A DNA stretch of 64,000 nucleotides from Aequorivita antarctica (GTDB lineage: Bacteria > Bacteroidota > Bacteroidia > Flavobacteriales > Flavobacteriaceae): contig NZ_VORT01000002.1 in assembly GCF_007997155.1 (NCBI RefSeq), positions 186,001 to 250,000 of the forward strand. Direction: 5' to 3'. The translations under genes and the position numbers were made by a program. Every line of letters begins with the position of its first letter. Position 1 is the first letter of the stretch. The notes under the pieces are model-generated. The model saw only the letters and a list, made by a program, of their open reading frames with translations. It was not told the origin of the DNA and ran no database searches. Shown in pieces: positions 15,793 through 24,897 of the stretch.

Positions 15793-17025
15793 TTAATTAA
15801 TTTTTTTTCCTTTTAAACTCATATTTCTACTTACCATTGGTATAGGTATTCCCTTTAAAAGCATATTCCAATAAATCCACCTAAAGGCTAATTTACCCCA
15901 ATGATTGAAAATACTTTCTTTTAAAAGCTTTAGAGGGCCAATACCAGCAATTGGAAAAGTACCTTCTAATGGTTCATATTTGTAATTGAAATCAATCAAC
16001 AATGCTTTGTTATTGCCGGTTTCAATAAAACAGTTTGCATGACCATCAAACTCTTCTTTTAAAGGTTTACCTGCTATATATAATAAAATGTTATCAGTTA
16101 AAGTTTCTGATGCAAAATGGGCAACAGAACCAGCTTTAGATGCCGGAACATTAGTAGCATCACCGATTACAAATACGTTTTCATTATCAAGCGATTGCAA
16201 TGTGGTATGATGCGTAGGAACATAATTTAAATCGTCTCCCATTCCAGAGCGTTCAATAACTTCATCGCCCATATTGGTTGGTACCGTAACAAGTAAATCA
16301 AAGTCAACAGTGGTATCGCCATAATCAACAATTTGATTTTTCTCATTATCAACTCTTTCAATATTGAAGTCTGTAACAACCTTAATGTTTTTCTCTTTCA
16401 TTAAATGGCTTAGAGCTGCTGTTGCTTTAGGTTTGGTAAATGCACCTCCAAGCGGAGTAACATAGGTTAGGTCAACTTTGTCTCTCATTCCTTTTTTTGT
16501 AAAATAAGAATCAGCTAAAAAAACAAACTCTAGCGGTGCTACAGGGCATTTAATAGGCATTTCGGTAAAGTGAACAACCATTTTACCGCCTTTCCAGTCT
16601 CGTAGTTTGTTTCGCAGAGCCAAGGAACCTTCATAGGTATAAAAATCGAATACGGTTTTATGCCAATTTTCCCCCTTCATTCCTTCAGTTTCTTGTGGTG
16701 CAATTTTACAGCCCGTTGCAACAATTAAAATGTCATATTGTAACGTTTCGTCTTCCAATTCAACTTTGTTTTCCTTCGGGAAAATTTGTTCAATTTTCTT
16801 CTGAATATAGTTCACGCCTTTGGGAATGAATTTTTTACCAACTTTTTTTACTTGATCTTCTGTGTAAATATCAAAGGGTAAAAACAAAAAACCGGGTTGG
16901 TAGTAATGTGTTTTATATTGATCTACTATAGTGATGTTCCAATCCTTTTTATCAAGTTTAGAAACTAAATGATTGGCCATCATGGTACCCGAGGTACCTG
17001 CTCCTAGAATGACTAAATTTTTCAT
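15793..17025 (-). CDS. sqr: Sulfide:quinone oxidoreductase-type flavoprotein
   Basis: The protein has 410 residues. The FAD-binding GAGTSG is at 8-13, the second nucleotide motif is VFVIGDATNVP (about 284-294), and there are redox-active cysteines Cys160 (PIKCPVAP) and Cys332 (DGHANCF), the two positions expected in SQR. The enzyme oxidises sulfide at the membrane surface, hands electrons to quinone and makes polysulfide or persulfide. An amphipathic C-terminus (WGKLAFRWIYWNMLLKGIP) fits peripheral membrane attachment. It leads an operon with TusE/DsrC and DsrE2, and a -7 box (TAACTTTG) lies just upstream. A flavocytochrome c subunit is less likely because no cytochrome is nearby. Confidence 0.85.
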   Translation of the reverse strand: MKNLVILGAGTSGTMMANHLVSKLDKKDWNITIVDQYKTHYYQPGFLFLPFDIYTEDQVKKVGKKFIPKGVNYIQKKIEQIFPKENKVELEDETLQYDILIVATGCKIAPQETEGMKGENWHKTVFDFYTYEGSLALRNKLRDWKGGKMVVHFTEMPIKCPVAPLEFVFLADSYFTKKGMRDKVDLTYVTPLGGAFTKPKATAALSHLMKEKNIKVVTDFNIERVDNEKNQIVDYGDTTVDFDLLVTVPTNMGDEVIERSGMGDDLNYVPTHHTTLQSLDNENVFVIGDATNVPASKAGSVAHFASETLTDNILLYIAGKPLKEEFDGHANCFIETGNNKALLIDFNYKYEPLEGTFPIAGIGPLKLLKESIFNHWGKLAFRWIYWNMLLKGIPIPMVSRNMSLKGKKIN

Positions 17026-17042
17026 AATTCATTTATTTGTGA

Positions 17043-17050
17043 CAAAGTTA
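17043..17050 (-). promoter_or_regulatory. -7 promoter box of the sulfide-oxidation operon
   Basis: On the minus strand this reads TAACTTTG, an exact TAnnTTTG match ending 17 nt before the ATG at 17025. The leader would be very short. No good -33 TTG is seen. Confidence 0.5.
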
Positions 17051-17304
17051 AGACGTTAGATTTACTCTTTTTATGATAAAAATCAATTTTGGGCAGATAA
17101 GCTAAAAGATCTGCTAATTTATATATTGAATAATGCTTAAACAATGAAAGAAAGTATGGAAATCGTAAATATTTTTAAAAGGGCTCGTGACTTTTGTCAT
17201 ATTTAAATAATTAATATCCAAATACCTTTATAGTGTTTAAATAAGATAATAACCATGTAGTTTTTGAAAAATTAAACTCAAATATTACAGCAAACCAAAT
17301 AATT

Positions 17305-18636
17305 ATGAAACCATTTTTCTTAAAATTATTGTACGTGCTTTTTTCAGTTTCAGCTATGGCTCAAACTGGTCACATTATGCAAGGTGTAGGGTCGGTTAAT
17401 ATGTCAATGGGTGGTGCTGCAACAGGACAACCATTAGATATATCAGGTGCTTTACAATGGAATCCTGCTTCAATTTCTACTTTTGATGGAACGATAGCAA
17501 GTTTTGATATTGGACTATTCTCCTCATCACCTACCTTATATTCAACAGTACCAGAATTTGACACTATGGGGCAACCTACAGGTAATTTCTTTTCTGGAGA
17601 AACTAAGGATGATAGAGGTCTTTCTCCTATGCCGGCTTTGGCAGTGGTTTGGGGAAAAGAGAATAGCAAACACACTTTTGGGGCGTCTGCATTCGGCATC
17701 AGTGGATTTGGAGTCACATTTCCCGAAAGTATGACTAATCCTATTAATATGCCTCAGAGTATGGGGGGATTTGGCGGTATTGAATCTGACTATATTTTAT
17801 TGCAAATTGGCTTTACTTGGGCTTATGAACTAAGCGACAATCTTTCTATTGGTGTTGAACCCACTTTTAATTATGCTACGCTGGAGCTTATGCCAAATCC
17901 AACTGCAAATCCAACACAAGCAGGTTATCCATCAACAGATAAAGCTACAGCAACAGGTTTTGGAGGGCAAATAGGTTTATTTTATGATTCTAACTCTGGA
18001 TTTAAAGCAGGAGTATCCTATAAAACGCCACAATCTTTTAGTGACTTTGAATTCGACAATACGTATTTAGATAATTCAACTGGTACTAATAAATTTAATA
18101 TGGACTATCCAGCTATTTATTCCATTGGTTTAGGGTATTCAAAATCTGATTTTGATATTGCTTTAGATTATAGGTTAATAGATTATGAAAACACAGATGG
18201 TTTTTCTACAACAGGTTGGACTCCAACGGCATCAGTAAGTGGCTTTGGATGGCAAAATGTTTCAGTGATTTCTGCAGGTGTTCAATACAAGGGAATAAAT
18301 AGATTACCTGTTCGTATTGGTTACACATACAGTTCAAACCCTATAAGTGATGAAGTTACATTTTTTAATATACCAGCAACAGCTATTATTAAAAATGCCT
18401 TCCAAATAGGATTTACTTATGAAGTTACAGATAAACTTAACTTAAATGCTGTTTACCATCATGGCGATAGTGGTGGAAAAACATCTGGTCAATTATTAAA
18501 TCCAAATTTCATTCAAAACTATCCTCCATACGGAGCTATCCCTGGAAGCGAAGTGTCTTATGACATGACAACAGATTTATTAATGGTTGGATTTAATTAC
18601 ACTTTTAGAAAAAAGCAAGCTGAGAGTAACGACTGA
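17305..18636 (+). CDS. OmpP1/FadL/TodX-family outer-membrane porin
   Basis: The 443-residue protein has a signal peptide ending in AMAQ (about 1-20). The mature start TGHIMQGVGSVNMSMGGAA and NPASIS are the typical FadL hatch region. The rest alternates polar and hydrophobic residues as in a beta-barrel and ends FNYTFRKK. The family takes up hydrophobic compounds across the outer membrane. It is divergent from the SQR operon, so it may be co-regulated, for example for uptake of a hydrophobic sulfur or hydrocarbon substrate. That link is inference. Confidence 0.88.
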   Translation: MKPFFLKLLYVLFSVSAMAQTGHIMQGVGSVNMSMGGAATGQPLDISGALQWNPASISTFDGTIASFDIGLFSSSPTLYSTVPEFDTMGQPTGNFFSGETKDDRGLSPMPALAVVWGKENSKHTFGASAFGISGFGVTFPESMTNPINMPQSMGGFGGIESDYILLQIGFTWAYELSDNLSIGVEPTFNYATLELMPNPTANPTQAGYPSTDKATATGFGGQIGLFYDSNSGFKAGVSYKTPQSFSDFEFDNTYLDNSTGTNKFNMDYPAIYSIGLGYSKSDFDIALDYRLIDYENTDGFSTTGWTPTASVSGFGWQNVSVISAGVQYKGINRLPVRIGYTYSSNPISDEVTFFNIPATAIIKNAFQIGFTYEVTDKLNLNAVYHHGDSGGKTSGQLLNPNFIQNYPPYGAIPGSEVSYDMTTDLLMVGFNYTFRKKQAESND

Positions 18637-18680
18637 TAAAACTTTTGAAACATAAGTGTTTGAAAAAACATCAGGTCGAA

Positions 18681-18770
18681 ATGAAAGATGAAGAATTTAT
18701 GAGCATGCTGAATAAGGAAGTGCATCCTTCAGTAGCCAATGTATGTCTAGAATGGAACAAAGCCGATTAA
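18681..18770 (+). pseudogene. Short ORF, possible gene remnant
   Basis: A 29-residue ORF begins MKDEEFMSMLNKEVHPSV and ends LEWNKAD, with the frame open further upstream without a start. Its composition is protein-like and it looks like the C-terminal end of a lost gene. No family is recognised. It lies between the FadL gene and a terminator. Confidence 0.25.
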
Positions 18771-18840
18771 TACAAAGCCTATCGCTAAAAACGGTAACAC
18801 ATTAGTACAACCCCATACTATTTAAAAACCGAATATATAT

Positions 18841-18869
18841 AAGCCGCTTTAAGCGGCTTTGTTTTTTTG
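18841..18869 (+). terminator. Intrinsic terminator
   Basis: An 8-bp GC-rich stem (18841-18848 with 18852-18859) is followed by a T-run. It closes the FadL transcript about 200 bp after its stop. Confidence 0.7.
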
Positions 18870-19182
18870 TTCAGGCTTGCGTATAATATTGAGACCTTTT
18901 AAAAGAGTGCTTTACGTTTGTGGATGGACATTTTGGTTAGAAGAGTAGAATGAGGTACGAAGTACGAAAGACGAAGTAAGAGGTTTGAAAAGTTTGTTGG
19001 TTATATAATTATAGGAAAAGTATCGTATATACGTAACACCCCAACCAAATTGTAAAAAGTAATTTGGTAAGCTTTGTTTGGCAATGAAAATACCTGACTA
19101 AATTTTACTATTTTTAAAATTCATAAACACACTGTAAATCGGAGTGTTAGGCTAACCAAAAACGAACCATAAACCAGCTATC
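18870..19182. other. Intergenic region without a recognised gene
   Basis: AT-rich spacer of 313 bp. I see no ORF, RNA gene or repeat that I can support. It should hold the promoter of the TPR gene, but no exact TAnnTTTG box stands out. Confidence 0.3.
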
Positions 19183-20856
19183 ATGACAAAAAAAGTACTA
19201 TTTATTTTATTACTGATTATAATAAACCCGGTCTTTGCGCAACATGATCACAGTGACCATGGTAAAGAAATAAATCATGTGATGGCATGTAGAAGTGGTG
19301 TAAATTATATTGAAAACCTGCCTGCGCCAAAACTTATGAGTGGTGTGGGGTCTTCAACATTAAAAATAAAAACTTCGTCAGAACTGGCGCAAAAATATTT
19401 TAGCCAAGGCGTTAGTCAGTTGCACTGTTTCTGGGACTTTGAGGCCTATAGATCCTTTAAGGAGGCTATTCGAATTGACTCTACTGCAGTGATGCCTTAT
19501 TGGGGTATTCTTCACACAATTTTATTTATCGATAATGAAGAGTTTGATGCAGAAAAAGAAAAGGCTACAGAAAAGCTTAAAGCGCTAAGTGAAACTGCGG
19601 AAGGATATGAAGCAATTTATAGCAAAGGAATTTTAGATTTTGTTGAAACTGAAAATCCGGAAGGGTATTTAAAACAGTTAGAAAATATCGTACATCAATA
19701 TCCTGATGATGTAGATGCAAAACTTTTCTTGGCATTGTTTAATATGTCTGGATACGATGAGCACATGGACCCTAAGAAAGGAACCATTTATAGTGAATAT
19801 TTATTGCGAGATCTTCTTATTTCGAACCCAGAAAATCATGGGGTGCATCATTACTGGATTCACCAAATGGAAAACTGTTGCCCTGAAGAAGCCATTGCGA
19901 GCGCAGATAAGTTGGCAGCTTTAGCACCAGAATCAGGTCACATTGTTCATATGCCAGGACATATATATTATAAATTGGGCGATTACAAAAAGGCACATGA
20001 TCAATTCATTATGGCTATGAAAGTAGACTCCACCTATATGGCCGATCAAAATATTAAAGAGATTGATAATTGGAATTACATACATAACCTTAATTATTTG
20101 TTAGCCAATTGCGCGCAAGACGGTCGCTATAAAGAGGGACTTTACTACGCAAAAAAACTTGAAAAAATGGTTGCCGTTGCAGACAGGGTTGACATGCACC
20201 GCGGAGCCTACTTTTATCAAGGAATAATTACCCCTCCAATTATGGAGATGCGTTTTGGTTTTTGGGACAAAGCGGTTGAAAAATTTGAAGCAATAACAGA
20301 CAAAGACACCTTGTATGGAAGGGCCGCGATGGATTATAAAACAGCGCTCACTCTTTTTTCTTCAGGAATGCAAGCTTTAGCAAAGAATGATGTTAGCACA
20401 GCCAAAATAAAATTAGACCAACTAGACGCATTATTTTGGAGAAACTCCATATTGGAAGAGGACAAAGAAAAGTTAAATGAATTTCAATTGAAAACACTGC
20501 GCGTTACTTCAGTTGAATTAGAAGGGAATATTCTGGTTGCTGAAAACGACTATGAAAAAGGGATCCCTACGCTCGAAAAAGCTGTTAAAATGGAGAAAGA
20601 TTTAGGCTATTCAGAACCTCCATATTATCCAAGGCCGACCTTATTAAGTTTAGCTGCTGCGTACATTAAAAAAGGGGAGTTTGAAAAAGCGGAATCTTGT
20701 TACGAAAAAATACTTGACAAACACCCTAATAGTGCTATAGCCTATTGGGGCCAAATGAAGCTTTACAAAGCACAGAAACAACAGGATAAATACGAAGGGA
20801 TTAAGTCAAAATTTGATGCTATAACCCAATATGGTGATAAAGCTGTTTTTAAATAG
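19183..20856 (+). CDS. Secreted TPR-repeat protein
   Basis: The 557-residue protein has a signal peptide ending VFAQ and then a His-rich stretch HDHSDHGKE. It has many tetratricopeptide helices: AQKYFSQGVSQLHCFWDFEAY near 70, a pair around 230-290 containing ESGHIVHMPGHIYYKLGDY, and classical TPRs near 510-545. The conserved histidines and PGHI recall a family of large TPR proteins found in Bacteroidota and Acidobacteria, whose function is unknown to me. Probably periplasmic. It is followed at 37 bp by a small lipoprotein gene, likely the same transcript. The N-terminal His cluster could bind metal; that is speculative. Confidence 0.75.
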   Translation: MTKKVLFILLLIIINPVFAQHDHSDHGKEINHVMACRSGVNYIENLPAPKLMSGVGSSTLKIKTSSELAQKYFSQGVSQLHCFWDFEAYRSFKEAIRIDSTAVMPYWGILHTILFIDNEEFDAEKEKATEKLKALSETAEGYEAIYSKGILDFVETENPEGYLKQLENIVHQYPDDVDAKLFLALFNMSGYDEHMDPKKGTIYSEYLLRDLLISNPENHGVHHYWIHQMENCCPEEAIASADKLAALAPESGHIVHMPGHIYYKLGDYKKAHDQFIMAMKVDSTYMADQNIKEIDNWNYIHNLNYLLANCAQDGRYKEGLYYAKKLEKMVAVADRVDMHRGAYFYQGIITPPIMEMRFGFWDKAVEKFEAITDKDTLYGRAAMDYKTALTLFSSGMQALAKNDVSTAKIKLDQLDALFWRNSILEEDKEKLNEFQLKTLRVTSVELEGNILVAENDYEKGIPTLEKAVKMEKDLGYSEPPYYPRPTLLSLAAAYIKKGEFEKAESCYEKILDKHPNSAIAYWGQMKLYKAQKQQDKYEGIKSKFDAITQYGDKAVFK

Positions 20857-20893
20857 AATGAACTACAAGCCTATCATAGCTAAAATCAAAAGT

Positions 20894-21391
20894 ATGAAAA
20901 AAATGATTCCATTCATTTTAATTCTTTTTATCTCTGCATCTTGTAAAAAAGAATTTGATGAATCAGAAGCGAAAAAGAAGATTTTAGAATTGCATGATGC
21001 CCAAAGGGATTATCATTTTAATAAAGATTCAATTTCATTTGCAAACCAGTTTTCTGATAATTTTATAGCTGTAAATAAAGGAATGATTAGTATTCCTACA
21101 AAAGAAGAAACGATTTCTCGGTACAATAACTATTTCTCATCAGTAGTATTTATTAAATGGGATGATGTAGCTGAACCCATAATTAAGTTTTCAGACGATG
21201 GAAGTATGGCTTATACAATAGTTGATAAAATTGTGACTTTAACTTATAAAGATCAAATGGGAGATACTGTTCAAGAAAACACACATTTTGCTTGGACGGC
21301 AATCTATAAAAAATACGGTGAGCAATGGAAAATTGATTGTATTACCTCAACTGAAAAACCAGCAGCTAATACTAAAAACGAAGGACTATAA
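20894..21391 (+). CDS. NTF2/SnoaL-like lipoprotein
   Basis: I start at ATG 20894, which gives a clear lipoprotein signal MKKMIPFILILFISASC; an upstream ATG at 20831 lies inside the TPR gene. The mature 148 residues have the SnoaL/DUF4440 pattern: an N-terminal helix with LHDAQRDYHFNKD, then FSDNFIAVNKG, and late strands with HFAWTAIYKKYGEQWKI. Such NTF2-like domains bind small ligands or act as enzymes. It would be tethered to a membrane on the periplasmic side. Probably co-transcribed with the TPR gene. No specific substrate can be named. Confidence 0.75.
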   Translation: MKKMIPFILILFISASCKKEFDESEAKKKILELHDAQRDYHFNKDSISFANQFSDNFIAVNKGMISIPTKEETISRYNNYFSSVVFIKWDDVAEPIIKFSDDGSMAYTIVDKIVTLTYKDQMGDTVQENTHFAWTAIYKKYGEQWKIDCITSTEKPAANTKNEGL

Positions 21392-22110
21392 TCTATATAG
21401 TTTATTTACCATCACTGTTGCGAGTGTTTTATTGCCCCCCGCTCCCACGCGATTGTATCGCATGGCAATCCAAAATTAGTAGTATTCCAAACTATCATTC
21501 AAAATACTGAAAAACTACCACATCCTGTAGCAGTCCATTTCTCCAGCATAATCCGTAGCACTGCTATATATTTCTAAACAGCTGTGTGTCAAAACGGCAA
21601 CGTTGAGATGTTACAGCCATCTCTTCAAATAAAAAAAATAGCTAAAACGTAGGTTGCAAGTTTATGGTAATGGTTACGGTACTGCAAGATTTAAGTTCTT
21701 GGTTTTAAGACAGTATTGGCAATGTTTTAGTATTAGAGCCGTATACTGTCAATGTACATTTAAAAACCATAAATATGGGAATTATTGAAGATAGATTGAA
21801 ATTTAGAAGAACAACAGAACAGACTAATCCAACAAATCCAACTGGAAATGTTAACCAACTAACCAACCACTTTGCGATTGATAAAACAACAATAAAAAAA
21901 CAACAAAACAAAAAATGATTATTGCTTAAACTTTTAGAGAGTAACCAACAGAAGGCAACACAAAGCACATTAGCTGCACACGGTAATCTTTAGCTCACCA
22001 AAAAAGTTCAAAAAAGAAACGTCAAACAAAATGCCTTACAGGCTTAAAATAGAATTTATTAAAAGCAAGCTTACTTTAAAGCTGCTTTAATTTTTTGAAA
22101 CATATAGACA
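21392..22110. other. 719-bp gene-poor region with possible remnant
   Basis: No solid gene is visible. A 47-residue ORF at 21775-21918 (MGIIEDRLKFRRT...) is polar and might be a remnant or a chance frame. An 8-bp inverted repeat pairs GACAGTAT at 21709-21716 with ATACTGTC at 21743-21750. GC-richer patches near 21436-21465 contrast with the AT-rich rest. The region looks like decayed accessory DNA. Confidence 0.3.
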
Positions 22111-22314
22111 ATGGAATCTCAAAATAAAATTATTGAAAATATCCGATTGACCACCTTAAAAATTCATGAGGAGTATCCAGAATTGATTGATGATATGACC
22201 GAAGTATCCAAAACATTTCTATCGGACACGAAAAATGGAACAAACAACAAAAAACTAAAGGGGTATTTAGACTCCTTAGATGGCATCATAGAAACTTATA
22301 AAAAAGAACAATAA
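22111..22314 (+). CDS. Small conserved-type hypothetical protein
   Basis: The 67-residue, mostly helical acidic protein starts MESQNKIIENIRLTTLKI and contains IHEEYPELIDDM and KLKGYLDSLDGIIETYKKE. It has no signal or membrane segment. It lies 14 bp before the HPF/RaiA-type gene and is probably in one operon, which suggests a stress or stationary-phase role. Its function is unknown to me. Confidence 0.6.
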   Translation: MESQNKIIENIRLTTLKIHEEYPELIDDMTEVSKTFLSDTKNGTNNKKLKGYLDSLDGIIETYKKEQ

Positions 22315-22328
22315 AAAACGATTCTAAA

Positions 22329-22643
22329 ATGACAATACAAATAAATACAGATAAGACTATTTCTGGAGAAAAAAGAACGGAAGATTTTTTTACTTCTCAA
22401 ATTGAGGAAGCCTTACAGCGGTTTGAATCTCATATTACTAGAGTAGAGGTTCACTTAAAAGATGAAAATGGAAAAAAGGATGGATTTAATGCTATTTCCT
22501 GTTTATTAGAAGCCAGACTTGAAGGCAGACAGCCCATCGCTGTCACTAATCAAGCAGACAGCATAGATCTCGCCTTAACAGGTGCTATTGAAAAAATAAA
22601 AACCGCTGTTGAAAGCATTCTTGGAAAGCTAGAAAAACATTAA
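22329..22643 (+). CDS. HPF/RaiA-family ribosome-associated protein
   Basis: The protein has 104 residues. The pattern of TSQIEEALQRFESHITRVEVHLKDENG, then LEARLEGRQPIAVTNQADSIDLALTGAIEKIK, matches the HPF/RaiA (sigma-54 modulation) fold of beta-alpha-beta-beta-beta-alpha. The short form binds the 30S subunit and shuts down or dimerises ribosomes in stress. A C-terminal dimerisation domain of long HPF is absent. It is the second gene of a two-gene unit closed by a terminator at 22664-22710. Confidence 0.8.
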   Translation: MTIQINTDKTISGEKRTEDFFTSQIEEALQRFESHITRVEVHLKDENGKKDGFNAISCLLEARLEGRQPIAVTNQADSIDLALTGAIEKIKTAVESILGKLEKH

Positions 22644-22663
22644 AATTAATACAGCTAATAAGC

Positions 22664-22710
22664 ACGGCATTCGTGTGGTCTATACGACCCAACAAGAATG
22701 CCGTTTTTTA
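22664..22710 (+). terminator. Intrinsic terminator after the HPF/RaiA gene
   Basis: A 9-bp outer stem (22664-22672 with 22696-22704) with an inner GGTC/GACC helix is followed by TTTTTT. Confidence 0.75.
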
Positions 22711-22873
22711 TGAACTAGTTGGTAGAAAAACTTAGTTTTGGTTTAGGCTTTTTTTAGGATGAGACAAAGACATAAAAATGAATTTAAAACAACTGTTTTC
22801 TTCCTCGTTACAGATAAAGTCCTGATTATAACCTTCAAAATCTTTAATAAACAGTTTAAAAAAATAGCATTTT

Positions 22874-22957
22874 TTACTATATTTGGTTTAAAACAAAGAT
22901 ATATTCTCCCCTTTATAACTAAAACCCAAGAACGGTTTGTGTTCTTGGGTTTTTATA
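22874..22957 (+). promoter_or_regulatory. Promoter-plus-terminator element A (sRNA or attenuator candidate)
   Basis: A 16-nt block at 22874-22889 contains TATATTTG (22878-22885), an exact -7 box. After 35 nt comes a perfect 13-bp terminator stem (22921-22933 with 22941-22953) and a T-run. The SRPBCC gene begins 65 bp later. The same 16-nt block, spacing and terminator recur at 26982-27066. The element could make a roughly 70-nt RNA, or gate read-through into the SRPBCC gene. It occupies a 374-bp gap with no other gene. Confidence 0.5.
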
Positions 22958-23017
22958 TACTACATAAAATTCTTTTACATACGCCTATTGCCAACAAGCT
23001 GAAAAACAGAACGAACT

Positions 23018-23512
23018 ATGGACGATTACAATTGGAAAACCTTCACAAAGAAAATTGCTGTTAAGGCAAGTATTTCAGAAATATACAACGCTTGGACCAT
23101 CCCTCAGGAAATTGAAAAATGGTTTTTGAGCAAAGCTGTATTTGAGAATGCAGCGGGCAAACAAATACCAAAGGACAAAAACATTGAAAAAAATAGCAGC
23201 TATCACTGGTCTTGGTATTTGTATGATACTGTAGAATCGGGAAAGATTATAGAAGCCAATGGGATAGACCTGTTGCAATTCACTTTTGCTGGAGACTGCC
23301 TTGTAGAAGTTAAACTTACTCAAGATCAGGATGATGTACTTGTGGAATTAACACAAAGTAATATTCCAACAGATAACCAATCAAAAAGAGGAATTAGGCT
23401 GGGCTGCGATTCCGGATGGTCGTTTTTCCTTGTCAACTTAAAAGCAGTGTATGAAGGTGGTATTGATTTGCGGAACAAGAATACGGCCTTAAAAGGAATG
23501 TTGAATAATTGA
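23018..23512 (+). CDS. SRPBCC/AHSA1-domain protein
   Basis: The protein has 164 residues. The start VKASISEIYNAWTIPQEIEKWFLSKA is the usual first helix of START/AHSA1 domains, and the end SGWSFFLVNLKAVYEGGIDLR is the long C-terminal helix. These domains bind hydrophobic ligands or Hsp90-type partners. It has no signal peptide. It lies downstream of promoter-plus-terminator element A and 52 bp before an unknown gene. Ligand unknown. Confidence 0.85.
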   Translation: MDDYNWKTFTKKIAVKASISEIYNAWTIPQEIEKWFLSKAVFENAAGKQIPKDKNIEKNSSYHWSWYLYDTVESGKIIEANGIDLLQFTFAGDCLVEVKLTQDQDDVLVELTQSNIPTDNQSKRGIRLGCDSGWSFFLVNLKAVYEGGIDLRNKNTALKGMLNN

Positions 23513-23564
23513 AAAAAGCAGCTACCCACTTCTTGAATCTTCTAATGCCTTAAACCAAAATCCA

Positions 23565-24365
23565 ATGAATCAAATTACTTATAAACCTATTTGTTCTGTA
23601 CAGGTTTTTCATTCCTATTTTGAGAACACCCTTATGCGTGGTTTAAATTTTACTCCCGCTGGTCATTTTAAAGAGATTATTGGGCAAATGGGCATCGTGC
23701 TAAAACAGACAGCAAATGGCTTTCAATTATTTGCCCCTACAGATGAAACTGTTTCTTCCTATTTAACGCAACTTAACAACACCTTCGGTATCACGGCCTT
23801 TGATTTTGATATTACTGTTCAAGACCCCTTGTTTTATAATTACACAGACCTTCCCTTAGACAGGATGGTTTCCTTGTCTTTTTCTAGCGCAGACACCCAA
23901 AATGAAACCGTTGGAAACCAAACAATACTCCATCCAAGCTTGAATGAAAGGGAGGATAGTAACCTTCTTGGCAAATTACATATCGCCTTTGATGATATAC
24001 TGGCTTTAGCAACCAATGATGCCCCAATTCCCTTTGTTATTTCGTTTACCGTAAGAGCCACACAGTGGTACTATTATTTCATCAATACTAATTCACAGCC
24101 TCTAGATGGTTTACGAATAGCCAGTGATGCTGGGATTCAATTCAGCGATCCTATTGATGCTGTTTTGCCAAATGGAACAAAAGCACTTTTAATGACAAGT
24201 AATGTATTAATTCCGTTGTCTAATTATGGTAAGTATAGGTTCGATTTGCTAAATAATGATAAGATTATAATAAAAGGACTGCCAACTGCATCTCCAAGTC
24301 AAATAGGAATAGATAAAAGCGATGGTTCGCAATGGGCAACGTCAAGTATGTATGTTTATATATAG
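23565..24365 (+). CDS. Unrecognised all-beta-type protein
   Basis: The 266-residue protein has no signal peptide, membrane segment or motif that I recognise. The N-terminal half starts YKPICSVQVFHSYFENTLMRGLNFTPAGH and speaks of beta-strands with aromatic residues. The middle contains PFVISFTVRATQWYYYFINT, and the end GSQWATSSMYVYI is strand-like too. It might be a structural protein of a phage-tail-like or injection system, but I have no direct match. It lies between an SRPBCC gene and a DUF6326 gene on the same strand. Confidence 0.55.
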   Translation: MNQITYKPICSVQVFHSYFENTLMRGLNFTPAGHFKEIIGQMGIVLKQTANGFQLFAPTDETVSSYLTQLNNTFGITAFDFDITVQDPLFYNYTDLPLDRMVSLSFSSADTQNETVGNQTILHPSLNEREDSNLLGKLHIAFDDILALATNDAPIPFVISFTVRATQWYYYFINTNSQPLDGLRIASDAGIQFSDPIDAVLPNGTKALLMTSNVLIPLSNYGKYRFDLLNNDKIIIKGLPTASPSQIGIDKSDGSQWATSSMYVYI

Positions 24366-24480
24366 TTGAACTAAAAATGGGAGCCACAAGCTGAAAACAA
24401 TTTACTAATAAAAACCTAGGCAACTATTTGCAGCGGTTTTGCGTCTTTATAATTAGAGACACTCAAAATTGAACTGCGTT

Positions 24481-24897
24481 ATGTTGGAAAACCAAAAAGT
24501 AAACATCAAAATAAAACTTGCTGCCTTATGGGCCTCCGTAACCTTCTGCTACTTATATGGAGACTATTTTGAACTGTACACCCCAGGGAAAATAAATGGT
24601 TTACTTACGGGTGAAAATATATTGGACAGTCCCACCAAATTATTGATAGCAACCCTAATTTTAGCGATTCCCTCGGTAATGGTTGCGGCATCTGTTCTCC
24701 TCAAACCAAGCTTGAATAGAATCCTCAATATAGTATTTGGGATATTATTTACGTTAATGATGCTCTTTATAGGAATTAACTCAATGACCGAGTGGTATGG
24801 CTTTTATGCTTTTATGGCATTTTTAGAAAGTATCCTTACTTTTTTAATTGTTTGGAATGCCTTTAAGTGGCCAAAAAATCAAGATGCATCAGTATGA
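24481..24897 (+). CDS. DUF6326-like small membrane protein
   Basis: I take ATG 24481 over a TTG at 24469. The protein has 138 residues and four membrane helices, with the start MLENQKVNIKIKLAALWASV and the family-like YLYGDYFELYTPGKINGL after the first helix. Its stop overlaps the next start by ATGA, so it is coupled to the DUF4386 protein and the two probably act in one membrane complex. Function unknown. Confidence 0.7.
   Translation: MLENQKVNIKIKLAALWASVTFCYLYGDYFELYTPGKINGLLTGENILDSPTKLLIATLILAIPSVMVAASVLLKPSLNRILNIVFGILFTLMMLFIGINSMTEWYGFYAFMAFLESILTFLIVWNAFKWPKNQDASV

Noticed and set aside
21705-21968. 87-residue hydrophobic ORF on the minus strand
   Set aside because: It overlaps an AT-rich, gene-poor region, has no start context or conserved pattern, and its hydrophobicity comes from antisense poly-A tracts.
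22759-23064. 101-residue ORF on the plus strand
   Set aside because: It overlaps the SRPBCC gene, covers a terminator and promoter box, and its sequence is low-complexity hydrophobic with no family features.
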